Assembly: GCA_027532825.1 (NCBI GenBank)
Contig: JAPZTL010000009.1
Coordinates: 124,001 to 188,000, forward strand
Length of the DNA: 64,000 nt
From: Silanimonas sp021297925
Lineage (GTDB): Bacteria > Pseudomonadota > Gammaproteobacteria > Xanthomonadales > Xanthomonadaceae
Direction: 5' to 3'
This document shows positions 18,274 to 27,155 of this stretch, in pieces (the stretch's first letter is position 1; every line of letters starts with the position of its first letter). Both the position numbers and the translations under genes were made by a program. The notes beneath the pieces were generated by a model that did no database searches, was not told the origin of the DNA, and saw only the letters and a list, made by a program, of their open reading frames with translations.

Positions 18274-18870
18274 ATGTCCGTCCCGCCCATGCGTCTCGCC
18301 CTCCGCCCCGCGCTTGCCGTGTTCGCCGCCCTTGCCGTCGTGATGGCCGCGACCCGCGCCCACCATTTCGGCGCCGTGCCGGACGCCTCGTGGGCGGTCT
18401 TCTTCGCGTCGGGGGCGTGGCTGGCCGGGCACCAGCGCTGGGCCTTCCCAGCGCTGATGGCGGTCGCAGTGCTCGTTGACTGGGCCGTGATCACGGCCAG
18501 CGGCCAGAGCTTCTGGACCCACTACTGCGTGTCGCCGGGCTACTGGTTCCTGCTGCCCGCGCACGCGGCGCTGGTCGCCGCCGGCCAGTGGGCCACCGCG
18601 CGCGGCGGCGCGCCGTCGTGGACCCTGCTGGGTCGCACCGCGCTCGCCCTCGCCGTCGGCATCGTGCTCTGCCACGCCTTCGCGCAGGGCGGCTTCTACT
18701 GGTTCAGCGCCGGCATCGTCGCCCCCAGCCTCGGCGGCTGGTGGACGAACTTCACCGACTGGCTGCCCGCCTACGCCCGCGTCGCCACCGGCTACACGGT
18801 GGTCGCCGCGGTCGCGCATCTCGCCTTCGCCTCGGCCGTCCGCCTGCGCGCCGCGGCGACGTCGGCCTGA
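18274..18870 (+). CDS. btuM: BtuM-like integral membrane protein, probable B12 uptake
   Basis: A 198-residue membrane protein with about six hydrophobic segments. It has the RAHHFGAVPDASWAVFFASG block and a YCVSPGYWFLLPAHAAL block. I recognise this as BtuM-like, the solitary ECF-type S-component family for cobalamin found in Gram-negative bacteria. If translation starts at the inner ATG (18289), the single cysteine in YCVSPGY is residue 80, the same number as the known cobalt-ligating cysteine of Thiobacillus denitrificans BtuM. The next gene makes an adenosyltransferase, which fits B12 salvage. TAGACT at 18249-18254 may be the -10. The symbol rests on resemblance and context, not a search. 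Confidence 0.65.
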   Translation: MSVPPMRLALRPALAVFAALAVVMAATRAHHFGAVPDASWAVFFASGAWLAGHQRWAFPALMAVAVLVDWAVITASGQSFWTHYCVSPGYWFLLPAHAALVAAGQWATARGGAPSWTLLGRTALALAVGIVLCHAFAQGGFYWFSAGIVAPSLGGWWTNFTDWLPAYARVATGYTVVAAVAHLAFASAVRLRAAATSA

Positions 18871-18927
18871 CGTCGCGCCCACTGCCGCGCCGGCATCCTC
18901 GCCGCTTCCTCCGCCGCAGGCACGACC

Positions 18928-19479
18928 GTGGGCCACCGACTCTCGAAGATCTACACCCGCACCGGCGACGACGGCAGCACCGGCCTCGGCGACGGTTCCC
19001 GCGTCGCAAAGGACTCGGCGCGCGTCACCGCCTACGGCACCGTCGACGAGGCCAACAGCGCCCTCGGCATCGTGCTGGCCTGCGACATCCCCGACGCCGT
19101 CCGCGACGTGCTGGTCGCCGTGCAACACCAGCTCTTCGACCTCGGGGGCGAACTCTGCATCCCCGGCCATGCGGCGGTCCACGCGGCGGACATCGATCGG
19201 CTCGAACAGCTGCTCGACCGTTTCAACGAGGACCTGCCGCCACTGAAGGACTTCATCCTGCCGGGCGGCGGCATGGCGGCGGCGCAGTGCCACCTCGCGC
19301 GCACCATCACGCGCCGCGCCGAGCGCGAGGTCGTCACCCTGTCGCACCATGACGCGGTGCGCCCCGAGGCGATCCGCTACCTCAACCGCCTGTCCGACCT
19401 GCTCTTCGTGCTGTGCCGCGTGCTGGCCCGCGCCAGCGGCCACGGCGAAGTGCTCTGGCGCCACGACCGCCGACGCTGA
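18928..19479 (+). CDS. PduO-type cob(I)alamin adenosyltransferase
   Basis: This enzyme transfers the 5'-deoxyadenosyl group of ATP to reduced cobalamin, giving coenzyme B12. The 183-residue protein has the N-terminal KIYTRTGDDGSTGLGDG ATP-binding block, the GTVDEANSALG block, the AAQCHLARTITRRAERE block and the RYLNRLSDLLFVLCR block, all typical of the PduO/MMAB family rather than of BtuR/CobA. The start is GTG at 18928, giving MGHRLSKIYT. It follows the BtuM-like gene after 57 bases and overlaps the start of the next gene (TGATG). The organism probably salvages rather than synthesises B12 here, as no cob genes are visible. Confidence 0.93.
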   Translation: MGHRLSKIYTRTGDDGSTGLGDGSRVAKDSARVTAYGTVDEANSALGIVLACDIPDAVRDVLVAVQHQLFDLGGELCIPGHAAVHAADIDRLEQLLDRFNEDLPPLKDFILPGGGMAAAQCHLARTITRRAEREVVTLSHHDAVRPEAIRYLNRLSDLLFVLCRVLARASGHGEVLWRHDRRR

Positions 19480-20393
19480 TGCGCGTCTACACGCACCCCG
19501 CCTGCCTCGACCACCAGCCGGGCGCCGGCCACCCGGAGTGCCCGGCACGCCTGGAGGCCGTCACCGGCGCGCTGCGTGCCGCTTTCCCGGACCTGGACTG
19601 GCGCGAAGCCCCGCAGGCGGACCGCTCGGCGCTGCTGCGGGTCCACGCCCGCGAACTGGTCGCCCGGGTGCTGGATCGACCCGTCGAAGGCCTCGTCCGG
19701 CTCGACGAGGACACCGCGATGTCGCCGGGCTCGCCCGAGGCCGCGCTGCGGGCGGCAGGGGCGGTCGTCGCCGCCGTCGATGCCGTGCTGGGCGGCGACG
19801 TGCCGCGGGCCTTCTGCGCCGTTCGCCCCCCCGGGCACCACAGCACCCGCGAAGTCGCGATGGGCTTCTGCCTGTTCAACGCCGTGGCCGTGGGCGCCGC
19901 CCATGCGGTCGAGGCCCGCGGGCTGGCCCGCGTGTCCGTGGTCGATTTCGACGTGCACCACGGCAACGGCACGCAGGACATCTTCGCGTCCGAGCCGCGT
20001 GTCCAGTACGTGAGCTCCCACCAGAGCCCGCTGTATCCAGACAGCGGGGCCCTGGAGGACCGCGGCATCGGCAACCTCGTGAACCAGCCGCTGCCGCCCC
20101 GTACCGGGAGCCAGGAGTTCCGCGCCCGTTGGCGCGAACGCCTGCTGCCGGCGATCGACGCGTTCCGGCCGCAGCTGGTGCTGGTCTCCGCCGGCTTCGA
20201 CGCGCACCGGCTCGACCCGCTGGCCGACCTTGAACTCGGCGGCGAGGACTACCGCTGGCTCGCGGCCGAACTCGCGGCGCTGGCGGACCGCCATGCCGGG
20301 GGGCGCCTGGTGTCGGTCCTCGAAGGCGGTTACAGCCTCGCGGCGCTGCGCGAGTGCAGCGTCGCGCACCTCCGGGGCCTCGGCGCCGGCTGA
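19479..20393 (+). CDS. HDAC-family amidohydrolase (acetoin utilization/HDAC class II-like)
   Basis: A zinc-dependent deacetylase-fold protein, 304 residues. The catalytic HH pair is H120-H121 in RPPGHHSTREVAMGF, and the zinc ligands are D158 and H160 in DFDVHHGNGT and D241 in SAGFDAH. A conserved LEGGYS block supplies the transition-state tyrosine. Bacterial members remove acetyl groups from polyamines or lysines, or act on other acyl amides; the substrate here is unknown. The ATG overlaps the adenosyltransferase stop by one base, so it is in the same operon. A second member of the family is at 44894. Confidence 0.92.
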   Translation: MRVYTHPACLDHQPGAGHPECPARLEAVTGALRAAFPDLDWREAPQADRSALLRVHARELVARVLDRPVEGLVRLDEDTAMSPGSPEAALRAAGAVVAAVDAVLGGDVPRAFCAVRPPGHHSTREVAMGFCLFNAVAVGAAHAVEARGLARVSVVDFDVHHGNGTQDIFASEPRVQYVSSHQSPLYPDSGALEDRGIGNLVNQPLPPRTGSQEFRARWRERLLPAIDAFRPQLVLVSAGFDAHRLDPLADLELGGEDYRWLAAELAALADRHAGGRLVSVLEGGYSLAALRECSVAHLRGLGAG

Positions 20394-20468
20394 CGTCTCC
20401 CGGGGCCGGGTTCCCAGCGCCCCGCCCGATGCCTCAAGCTTGCGGCTTCGCCGTCTCCAGGTCCGACC

Positions 20469-22697
20469 GTGTCCCGACCCGCCCGCACTCCCCTCGCCTG
20501 CGCGCTAGGCCTCGCGCTGGCCGCGCCCGCCGCCCTCGCCGCCGACGCGACGGGTCCGGCCTGGGCCCTGTGCCGCGCCCCGGAGGCCCTCGGGCCGATG
20601 CGGCCGTCCCCGATGCCCGCCGTGGACGCGGCGACCCGCGCCCGGACGCCTCTCCGCATCGACGCCGGCCGCCTCGATGTGTCCGGCGAGAAGGAAACGG
20701 TGTTCCGCGATCGCGTCCAGCTGGAGCGCGCCGACCAGTGGGTCGGCACCGAAGAGCTCCGCTACCAGCATGACGCCGGGACGTGGTCGAGTCCCGGCTC
20801 GCTGCGTTACGAGGACGCCCGCCTGCGGATGGCCGCGGCCTCGGCGGAAGGCAAGGAAGACGACGACCGCACCACCCTCCGCGACGTCCGCTACCAGCTG
20901 GCCGACGCCAGCGCGGGCAACGGCACCGCCACGACGGCCACCCGCGAGGGAACGCGGAGCACGCTCGTCGACGCCACGTTCTCGACCTGCCCGCCGGGCC
21001 ATCGGCAGTGGGCGTTCGAGGCGTCGACCATCGAGATCGACGACGAGAGTAAGAGCGGCGTCGCGCAGGGGGCGACCCTGCGCATCGGCGACGTTCCGGT
21101 CCTCTGGCTGCCGTGGGTCCGGTTCCCGACCACGGACGAGCGCCGCAGCGGCGTGCTGGCCCCGACGATCGGCTATAACGACGTGAACGGTGCCGATGTC
21201 CAGGTGCCCTACTACCTGAACCTGGCGCCGAACTACGACGCCACGCTGACGCCACGCTGGCTGTCCCGGCGCGGCCTCATGCTCGGCGCCGAGTTCCGCT
21301 ACCTCGGCGATCGCAGCCGGGGCGAACTCGCCGGCACGTGGCTGCCCGACGACGACGTGGCGGGCCGGGACCGCGGCATCCTCCGCTGGCAACACACCAC
21401 CGCGCTCTCGGCGGACTGGTACGCCGCCGCCGACGTGCAGGACGTCAGCGACACCGGTTACCTGCGCGACTTCGGCTCCGACTTCGGCCGGAACACGCAG
21501 ACGCTGCTCCCGAGCAGCGCCCTGCTTGCCGGACGCGGCGAGGGCTGGTCCACCGCGCTGTCGGTCGAGCGCTGGCAGGCCGCCAACCCGGCCGTCCTGC
21601 CCGGCAGCGAGCCCTACAGCCGCCTGCCGCGCCTGCGCGCGCGCTGGGCCCCGGTCCTTGGCGACGGGCGGATCGAACCCCGCATCGACGTCGAGGCCGT
21701 GAGGTTCGCTCACGACGCCTTGGCCGGCGGCCGCCGCTTCGACGTGACGCCCCGGCTGCGGCTGCCCTTCGGCGGCGCCAGCTGGTTCGCGACGCCCACC
21801 TTCGCGTGGCGCCACACCGCGTGGTCGCTGGACGCCGACCCGACCGCGCCGGGCCGCGACCGCCGCCCTCAGCGCGACGTCCCCATCACGAGCCTCGATG
21901 CCGGCATGGTGTTCGAGCGCGACGCCGGAGGCGGCCGTTGGCTGCAGACGCTGGAACCGCGGCTCTTCTACCTCCGGGTGCCCTACCGGGAACAGGACGC
22001 GCTGCCGTTGTTCGACACCCAGCCGCTGAGCTTCGGTTGGCCGGGCCTGTTCCGCGAGAACCGCTTCAGCGGCGCGGATCGGCAGGCCGACGCCAACCAG
22101 CTGACGCTCGCCGTCACCAGCCGCCTGCTGTCCTCGGCCGATGGTCGCGAGCGCCTGTCGGCCAGCCTCGGACGCATCGAGTATTTCGATCCGCCGCGCG
22201 TGCGCCTGCCCGGCGAGGACCTCGGCGACCCCGGAGGCTCCGCCTTCGTCGGCGAGATCGACTGGCGCATCAGCGATGCGTGGTCGGTGTCGACGGCGCA
22301 GCAGTGGAACCCGGGACGGCGCGGCACCGACCTGTCCGCGGTGCGGACGCAGTACCGCTTCTCCGAACGCGCCCTCCTGAACGCCAGCTACCGCTACCGA
22401 AAGGATCTGCTGGAGCAGGCCGACCTGAGCTTCGCCGCGCCGCTGACGGCGGAATGGCGGGCCGTGGGCCGCTGGGCGTGGTCGCTGCGCGAGCAGCGCA
22501 CCCTCGAGGCGCTCGCGGGGCTCGAATGGCGCAGCTGCTGCATGGCGGTCCGGGTCCTCGCCCGTGACTACATCCGCGACGTCGGTGGCGACCGCAACCT
22601 CGGGGTCTACCTCGAGATCGAGCTGAACGGGATCGGCCGCTTCGGCCGCGATTCAGAGCGCCTGTTGTCCGATGGTATCCTCGGTTATTCGCCGTAG
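20469..22697 (+). CDS. lptD: LPS-assembly protein LptD
   Basis: LptD is the outer-membrane beta-barrel that inserts lipopolysaccharide, working with the lipoprotein LptE. The 742-residue precursor has a signal peptide (cleavage near residue 25), an N-terminal OstA/LptA-like jellyroll (about 60-180), and a C-terminal barrel with the WLPWVRFPTTDERRSGVL block. The cysteines fit the known disulfide pattern: C35, C174, C690 and C691. The start is GTG at 20469. surA follows after 36 bases, as in other gammaproteobacteria, which makes the assignment secure. The C-terminal residues (GILGYSP) differ from the usual terminal aromatic end. Confidence 0.95.
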   Translation: MSRPARTPLACALGLALAAPAALAADATGPAWALCRAPEALGPMRPSPMPAVDAATRARTPLRIDAGRLDVSGEKETVFRDRVQLERADQWVGTEELRYQHDAGTWSSPGSLRYEDARLRMAAASAEGKEDDDRTTLRDVRYQLADASAGNGTATTATREGTRSTLVDATFSTCPPGHRQWAFEASTIEIDDESKSGVAQGATLRIGDVPVLWLPWVRFPTTDERRSGVLAPTIGYNDVNGADVQVPYYLNLAPNYDATLTPRWLSRRGLMLGAEFRYLGDRSRGELAGTWLPDDDVAGRDRGILRWQHTTALSADWYAAADVQDVSDTGYLRDFGSDFGRNTQTLLPSSALLAGRGEGWSTALSVERWQAANPAVLPGSEPYSRLPRLRARWAPVLGDGRIEPRIDVEAVRFAHDALAGGRRFDVTPRLRLPFGGASWFATPTFAWRHTAWSLDADPTAPGRDRRPQRDVPITSLDAGMVFERDAGGGRWLQTLEPRLFYLRVPYREQDALPLFDTQPLSFGWPGLFRENRFSGADRQADANQLTLAVTSRLLSSADGRERLSASLGRIEYFDPPRVRLPGEDLGDPGGSAFVGEIDWRISDAWSVSTAQQWNPGRRGTDLSAVRTQYRFSERALLNASYRYRKDLLEQADLSFAAPLTAEWRAVGRWAWSLREQRTLEALAGLEWRSCCMAVRVLARDYIRDVGGDRNLGVYLEIELNGIGRFGRDSERLLSDGILGYSP

Positions 22698-22733
22698 CCC
22701 GCGCCCCGAGCGCGCCCGGAGCCCGCAAGTCCC

Positions 22734-24041
22734 ATGCTGAAGTCCACCGCCGCCGGCCTGCTGCTGGCCCTCGCCCTCGCCCAGACCGCCCACGCCCAGC
22801 TCCTCGCCGGGTCCGGCTCCACCGGCCCCATCGACGGAATCGTCGCCGTCGTGGACGAGGACGTGATCCTCGCCTCCGAGCTCGACCGCGCGGTGGCCAA
22901 CATCCGCCTGCAGTACCGCGACCGTGAAGCCCAGCTGCCGCCGGAGGACGTGCTCCGCCGGCAGGTGCTGGACCGCCTCGTGCTGATGCGCCTGCAGATC
23001 GCACGCGCCGAATCGACGGGCATCCGCATCGGCGACACCGAACTCAACCAGACCATTCAGGGCATCGCCGCCCGGTCCGGAGCGGGCGTCGACCAGATGC
23101 GGGCGCAGATCGAGTCGCAAGGCCTGTCCTTCGAGGATTACCGCCGCAGCGTGCGCGAGGAACTCCAGATGCGCCGGCTGCAGCAGCGCATCGTGCAGAG
23201 CCGCGTCGTGGTCAGCGAGTCGGAGATCGACCAGGAGCTCGCGCGCGCCGGCGGCGCGGACGAGACCGAGTACCGCCTTGCCAACCTGCTCGTCGCGCTG
23301 CCCGATGGCGCCACGCCGGAGCAGGTCGCGACGGCGCAGAGCAAGATCGAGGGCATCAAGGGGCTGCTCGACCGCGGCGAGATGGACTTCCGCGCCGCGG
23401 CCATCCGTTACTCGGACGATCGCAACGCGCTCGAGGGCGGCGACCTCGGCTGGCGCCCTGCCAACGCGATCCCGCCGCGCTTCGCCGAGCTGATCGGCGC
23501 CCTTCAGCCAGGCCAGTACAGCGAGCCTGTCCGCGGCCCGAGCGGGTTCCAGATGATCCAGGTCGTCGAAACGCGCACCGCCGGCGCGCAGAAGGTCACC
23601 GAGTTCCAGGCCGACCACCTGCTGGTCGCCGTGAACGATGTGGTCGGCGACGAGGCGGCTCGCCGGAGGGCCGACGAGCTGCGCGCGAGGATCGCGGCCG
23701 GCGAGGACTTCGCCGCACTGGCGAAGGATGCCAGCGACGATACCTTCAGCCGCAGCCGTGGCGGCCGCCTCGAGTGGTTCGCCGCCGACGCCTATGGCCC
23801 CGAATTCGCCTCGCAGGTCACCCAGCTTTCGGACGGCCAGTTGTCCGCCCCGTTCCGCACGGAGGCCGGCTGGCACATCCTCCGCCGGGTCGCCAGCCGC
23901 GAGCAGGACGTGACCGACGAGAATCGCCGCAACCGCGCCCGCCAGCAGATCGGCGAGCGCAAGGCGCAGGACGAGTTCGAGCGCTTCCTGCGGCAGCTGC
24001 GCTCCGACGCCTACGTCGAGTCGCGCCTCGCCGGCGCCTGA
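22734..24041 (+). CDS. surA: Periplasmic chaperone/peptidyl-prolyl isomerase SurA
   Basis: SurA escorts outer-membrane proteins such as LptD across the periplasm. The 435-residue protein has a signal peptide (cleavage after AHA, near residue 21), an N-terminal chaperone domain (DGIVAVVDEDVILASELDRA), then two parvulin-type domains (about 175-280 and 290-395) with GGDLGWRPANAIPP and RGGRLEWFAADAYGPEF, and a C-terminal helix. Length matches the family (E. coli 428). The ATG is preceded by GGAG. Confidence 0.96.
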   Translation: MLKSTAAGLLLALALAQTAHAQLLAGSGSTGPIDGIVAVVDEDVILASELDRAVANIRLQYRDREAQLPPEDVLRRQVLDRLVLMRLQIARAESTGIRIGDTELNQTIQGIAARSGAGVDQMRAQIESQGLSFEDYRRSVREELQMRRLQQRIVQSRVVVSESEIDQELARAGGADETEYRLANLLVALPDGATPEQVATAQSKIEGIKGLLDRGEMDFRAAAIRYSDDRNALEGGDLGWRPANAIPPRFAELIGALQPGQYSEPVRGPSGFQMIQVVETRTAGAQKVTEFQADHLLVAVNDVVGDEAARRRADELRARIAAGEDFAALAKDASDDTFSRSRGGRLEWFAADAYGPEFASQVTQLSDGQLSAPFRTEAGWHILRRVASREQDVTDENRRNRARQQIGERKAQDEFERFLRQLRSDAYVESRLAGA

Positions 24042-24045
24042 GCCC

Positions 24046-25044
24046 ATGGCCGCCCGCCCGCGGCTCGCGCTGGTCCCGGGCGAGCCCGCCGGCGTCGGGC
24101 CCGAGCTCTGCGTCCGCCTCGCGCAGGATGACCTTGCGGCGGACCTGGTGGCCTACGGCGACGGCGACACGCTGCTCGCCGCGGCGCGGGCGCTCGCGCT
24201 GCCGCTTCGTCTGGTCGCGCCCGACGCGGCCCCCGGACCTGGCGAACTGCCCCTCGTCGAACACCGCAACGCGGTGCCGACGCGCTTCGGGCATCCCGAT
24301 CCGGCCAACGCGGGCGCCGTCGTCGGCGCCCTGCGAGCCGCCGCGCTCGACGCGCGCGATGGGCGGGTGGCGGGGCTGGTGACCGGACCGGTCCACAAGG
24401 CCACGATCAACCGCGGGGGCATCCCGTTCACCGGCACCACCGAGCTGCTGGCGTCGATCGCCGGCACCGACGTCGTGATGATGCTCGCCAACCCGCGGCT
24501 GCGCGTCGCGCTGGCGACCACCCACCTGCCGCTGCGGGACGTCGCGGACGCGATCACCGCCGAGGGCCTCGAACGGGTGCTGCGCATCACGGCGGCCGCG
24601 CTGGCGACGCAATTCGGCATCGCCCAACCGCGGCTTCGGGTGCTGGGGCTGAACCCGCATGCGGGGGAATCCGGCGAGCTGGGCCGCGAGGAGATCGAGG
24701 TGATCGGGCCGGTGCTCGACCGACTCCGCGCCAAAGGCTTCGCGCTGGAGGGCCCGCTACCGGCCGACACCGCGTTCCTGCCGGCGCAGCGCGGCGCTTT
24801 CGACGCCGTCGTTGCGATGTACCACGACCAGGGACTGCCCGTCCTCAAGGCGACCGGCTTCGAGGACGCGGTGAACATCACCCTCGGCCTGCCCTTCCCG
24901 CGCGTCGCGGTCGACCACGGCACCGCGCTCGACCTCGCGGGACGCGGCCTCGCCGACGCCTCCAGCCTGCGCCACGCGGTCGCCCTCTGCGCGGACCTCG
25001 CGCGGCGACGCCCAGCGCCCCCCCACGACCCGGACGCCGCATGA
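24046..25044 (+). CDS. pdxA: 4-hydroxythreonine-4-phosphate dehydrogenase
   Basis: PdxA is a step in pyridoxal 5'-phosphate synthesis from erythrose 4-phosphate. The 332-residue protein has the LVPGEPAGVGPEL start, the GPVHKATIN block, and metal-binding histidines in ATTHLPLRDV, GLNPHAGESGELG and AMYHDQGLPVLK, all expected for PdxA. The first gene after surA in this order is also pdxA in E. coli. Its last four bases overlap rsmA (ATGA). The 3-residue-long APPHDPDAA tail is low-complexity and unimportant. Confidence 0.96.
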   Translation: MAARPRLALVPGEPAGVGPELCVRLAQDDLAADLVAYGDGDTLLAAARALALPLRLVAPDAAPGPGELPLVEHRNAVPTRFGHPDPANAGAVVGALRAAALDARDGRVAGLVTGPVHKATINRGGIPFTGTTELLASIAGTDVVMMLANPRLRVALATTHLPLRDVADAITAEGLERVLRITAAALATQFGIAQPRLRVLGLNPHAGESGELGREEIEVIGPVLDRLRAKGFALEGPLPADTAFLPAQRGAFDAVVAMYHDQGLPVLKATGFEDAVNITLGLPFPRVAVDHGTALDLAGRGLADASSLRHAVALCADLARRRPAPPHDPDAA

Positions 25045-25844
25045 GCCTCGACGCGCACCGCCACAAGAAGCAGCTCGGCCAGCACTTCCTCTCGAGCCCG
25101 GGGGTCGTGGACAAGATCATCCGCGCCGTCGCCCCGAAACCCGGCGAGTTCGTCGTCGAGATCGGCCCCGGCGGCGGCGCGCTGACTTTCCCTCTGCTGC
25201 GCGCCCACGGCGAACTGACGGTCATCGAGTTCGACCGCGACCTCATCGAGCCGCTGGCGATCGAGGGGTCGAAGCACGGACGCCTGACCATCGTCCACCG
25301 CGATGTCCTGCAGGTCGACTTCGGCAAGCTCGGGCACGGGCACGACGTGGAGGGCCCGCTGCGCCTCGTCGGCAACCTGCCCTACAACATCTCGACGCCG
25401 ATCCTCTTCCACGTACTGGAACACGCCGAGGCCGTTCGGGACATGCACTTCATGCTGCAGAAGGAGGTCGTCGACCGGATGGCGGCCGGCCCCGGCAACA
25501 AGGTGTACGGCCGGCTATCGGTGATGCTGCAGGCCGTCTGCCGCGTGACGCCACTGTTCGACGTGCCGCCCGGCGCGTTCACGCCGCCGCCGAAGGTGGA
25601 CTCCGCCGTCGTCCGTCTCGTGCCGAAGCCGGCCGCGGAAATCGGCCTCGCCGATCCGGCGATGCTCGATCGCGTCGTGGCCTCCGCCTTCCAGCAGCGG
25701 CGCAAGACGCTGCGCAACGCCCTCGCCGGCGTGTGCGGCCCCGAGGTGCTCGAAGCCGCGGGGATCGACCCCGGCGCGCGTGCCGAGCAGGTGCCCGTCG
25801 CGGCCTTCGTCGCGCTCGCGAACCGACTGGCCGCCGGCACTTGA
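25041..25844 (+). CDS. rsmA: 16S rRNA dimethyladenosine methyltransferase RsmA (KsgA)
   Basis: RsmA dimethylates A1518 and A1519 in helix 45 of 16S rRNA and monitors small-subunit assembly. The 267-residue protein has the KKQLGQHFLSSPGVVDKI start, the SAM motif VEIGPGGGALT near residue 35, the catalytic NLPYNIST motif near residue 115, and a C-terminal helical domain with QQRRKTLRNAL. It is translationally coupled to pdxA, with an ATGA overlap. Confidence 0.97.
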   Translation: MSLDAHRHKKQLGQHFLSSPGVVDKIIRAVAPKPGEFVVEIGPGGGALTFPLLRAHGELTVIEFDRDLIEPLAIEGSKHGRLTIVHRDVLQVDFGKLGHGHDVEGPLRLVGNLPYNISTPILFHVLEHAEAVRDMHFMLQKEVVDRMAAGPGNKVYGRLSVMLQAVCRVTPLFDVPPGAFTPPPKVDSAVVRLVPKPAAEIGLADPAMLDRVVASAFQQRRKTLRNALAGVCGPEVLEAAGIDPGARAEQVPVAAFVALANRLAAGT

Positions 25845-25913
25845 TCAAGCCGTTCGACGCCATCGCCGCGTGAACCCGGTGCGCGGCGACGCGCCGCGCC
25901 CGCCGCGCTTCCG

Positions 25914-25919
25914 TAGAAT
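25914..25919 (+). promoter_or_regulatory. Candidate -10 box directly before apaG
   Basis: TAGAAT (5 of 6 to the -10 consensus) ends six bases before the apaG ATG at 25926. Transcription starting seven bases on would give an apaG message with almost no leader. No convincing -35 is seen, and an rsmA read-through transcript could serve apaG as well. Confidence 0.3.
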
Positions 25920-25925
25920 CGCCCC

Positions 25926-26306
25926 ATGCCGAATCGCCGCTACGCCATCACGGTGGCCGTCGCCACCCGCTTCCTCGACGAGCAGAGCGCTCCCGACGAA
26001 GGCCGCTACGTCTTCGCCTACACCATCCGCATCGCCAACAGCGGCGAGGTGGCCGCGCGCCTGCTGTCCCGCCATTGGCTGATCACCGACGCCAACGGGA
26101 AGGTGCAGGAAGTCCGTGGTGACGGCGTCGTCGGGCAGCAGCCCTGGCTGAAGCCGGGCGGCGAGTTCGAATACACGTCCGGTGCGGTCCTCGAGACCTT
26201 CTGCGGGCAGATGAAGGGCAGCTACCAGATGCTCGCCGACGACGGCACCGCCTTCGACGCCGAGATCGCGCCCTTCGCGCTGACCATCCCGCGGACGCTG
26301 CACTGA
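25926..26306 (+). CDS. apaG: ApaG (DUF525) protein
   Basis: ApaG is a small immunoglobulin-fold protein of about 125 residues, often encoded with apaH; its biochemical role is not settled. The 126-residue product has the YVFAYTIRIANSG core, the RHWLITDANGKVQEVRGDGVVGQQP block and the GSYQML block, all diagnostic. The stop overlaps apaH (TGATG). The gene lies 81 bases after rsmA. Confidence 0.95.
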   Translation: MPNRRYAITVAVATRFLDEQSAPDEGRYVFAYTIRIANSGEVAARLLSRHWLITDANGKVQEVRGDGVVGQQPWLKPGGEFEYTSGAVLETFCGQMKGSYQMLADDGTAFDAEIAPFALTIPRTLH

Positions 26307-27148
26307 TGGCGACCTACGCGATCGGCGACCTGCAGGGTTGCCACGACGTCCTGCTCCGACTGCTCGACGCGATCCACTTCGATCCGGCCGTGGATCGCCT
26401 GTGGTTCTGCGGCGACCTCGTCAACCGCGGCGGGCAGTCGCTGGAAACGCTGAAGCTGCTGCACGACCTGCGCGACCGCATCGTGGTCACGCTGGGCAAC
26501 CACGATCTATCGCTGCTCGCCATCGGGGGGCGCCGGCCGGACGAGCAGCGCCGCGTCAATCCGGACCTGCAGCGCGTCCTGTTCGACGACGACGCCCCCG
26601 TGCTGTTGGGCTGGCTGCGCGCCCAGAAACTGATGCACGTCGACCGCGGACTCGGCTTCGCGATGGTGCACGCCGGCCTGGCGCCGAAGTGGACCGTGCG
26701 CATCGCCGAAGCCCGAGCACGGGAGGTAGAGGCGATCCTCCAAGGCGACGGCGGCGTCCGCCTGCTGAAGAACATGTACGGCGACCGGCCGAACTGGTCG
26801 CCGAAACTCGAGGGCGTGGACCGCTGGCGGGCGATCATCAACATCTTCACCCGCATGCGCTACTGCACCATCGGCGGGCGGATCGCCTTCGAGGAAAAGG
26901 GTCGCCCAGGCACGCAGAAGGCCGGTCTCTACCCATGGTTCTCGGTGCCCGGCCACGTCGATCGCGAGATGCCGGTCGTGTTCGGGCACTGGAGCACGCT
27001 GGGCCTGATGCAGGGCGTCGGCGTGCACGCGCTCGACACCGGTGCGGTGTGGGGCGGCAAGCTCACGGCGCTCGAACTGGGGCCAGAACCGCGCGTGCAC
27101 CAGGTGCCGGGACGGACGGTCGTCGGCCCGCCGCGCGGCGAGGACTGA
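26306..27148 (+). CDS. apaH: Symmetrical bis(5'-nucleosyl)-tetraphosphatase
   Basis: ApaH cleaves Ap4A to two ADP and also decaps Np4-capped RNA in E. coli. The 280-residue protein has metallophosphoesterase motifs in order: GDLQGC, GDLVNRG, GNHD and a late VFGHWSTLG block. It is the last gene of the lptD-to-apaH run and converges with folA after an 7-base gap. Confidence 0.96.
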   Translation: MATYAIGDLQGCHDVLLRLLDAIHFDPAVDRLWFCGDLVNRGGQSLETLKLLHDLRDRIVVTLGNHDLSLLAIGGRRPDEQRRVNPDLQRVLFDDDAPVLLGWLRAQKLMHVDRGLGFAMVHAGLAPKWTVRIAEARAREVEAILQGDGGVRLLKNMYGDRPNWSPKLEGVDRWRAIINIFTRMRYCTIGGRIAFEEKGRPGTQKAGLYPWFSVPGHVDREMPVVFGHWSTLGLMQGVGVHALDTGAVWGGKLTALELGPEPRVHQVPGRTVVGPPRGED

Positions 27149-27155
27149 GCGGGTT

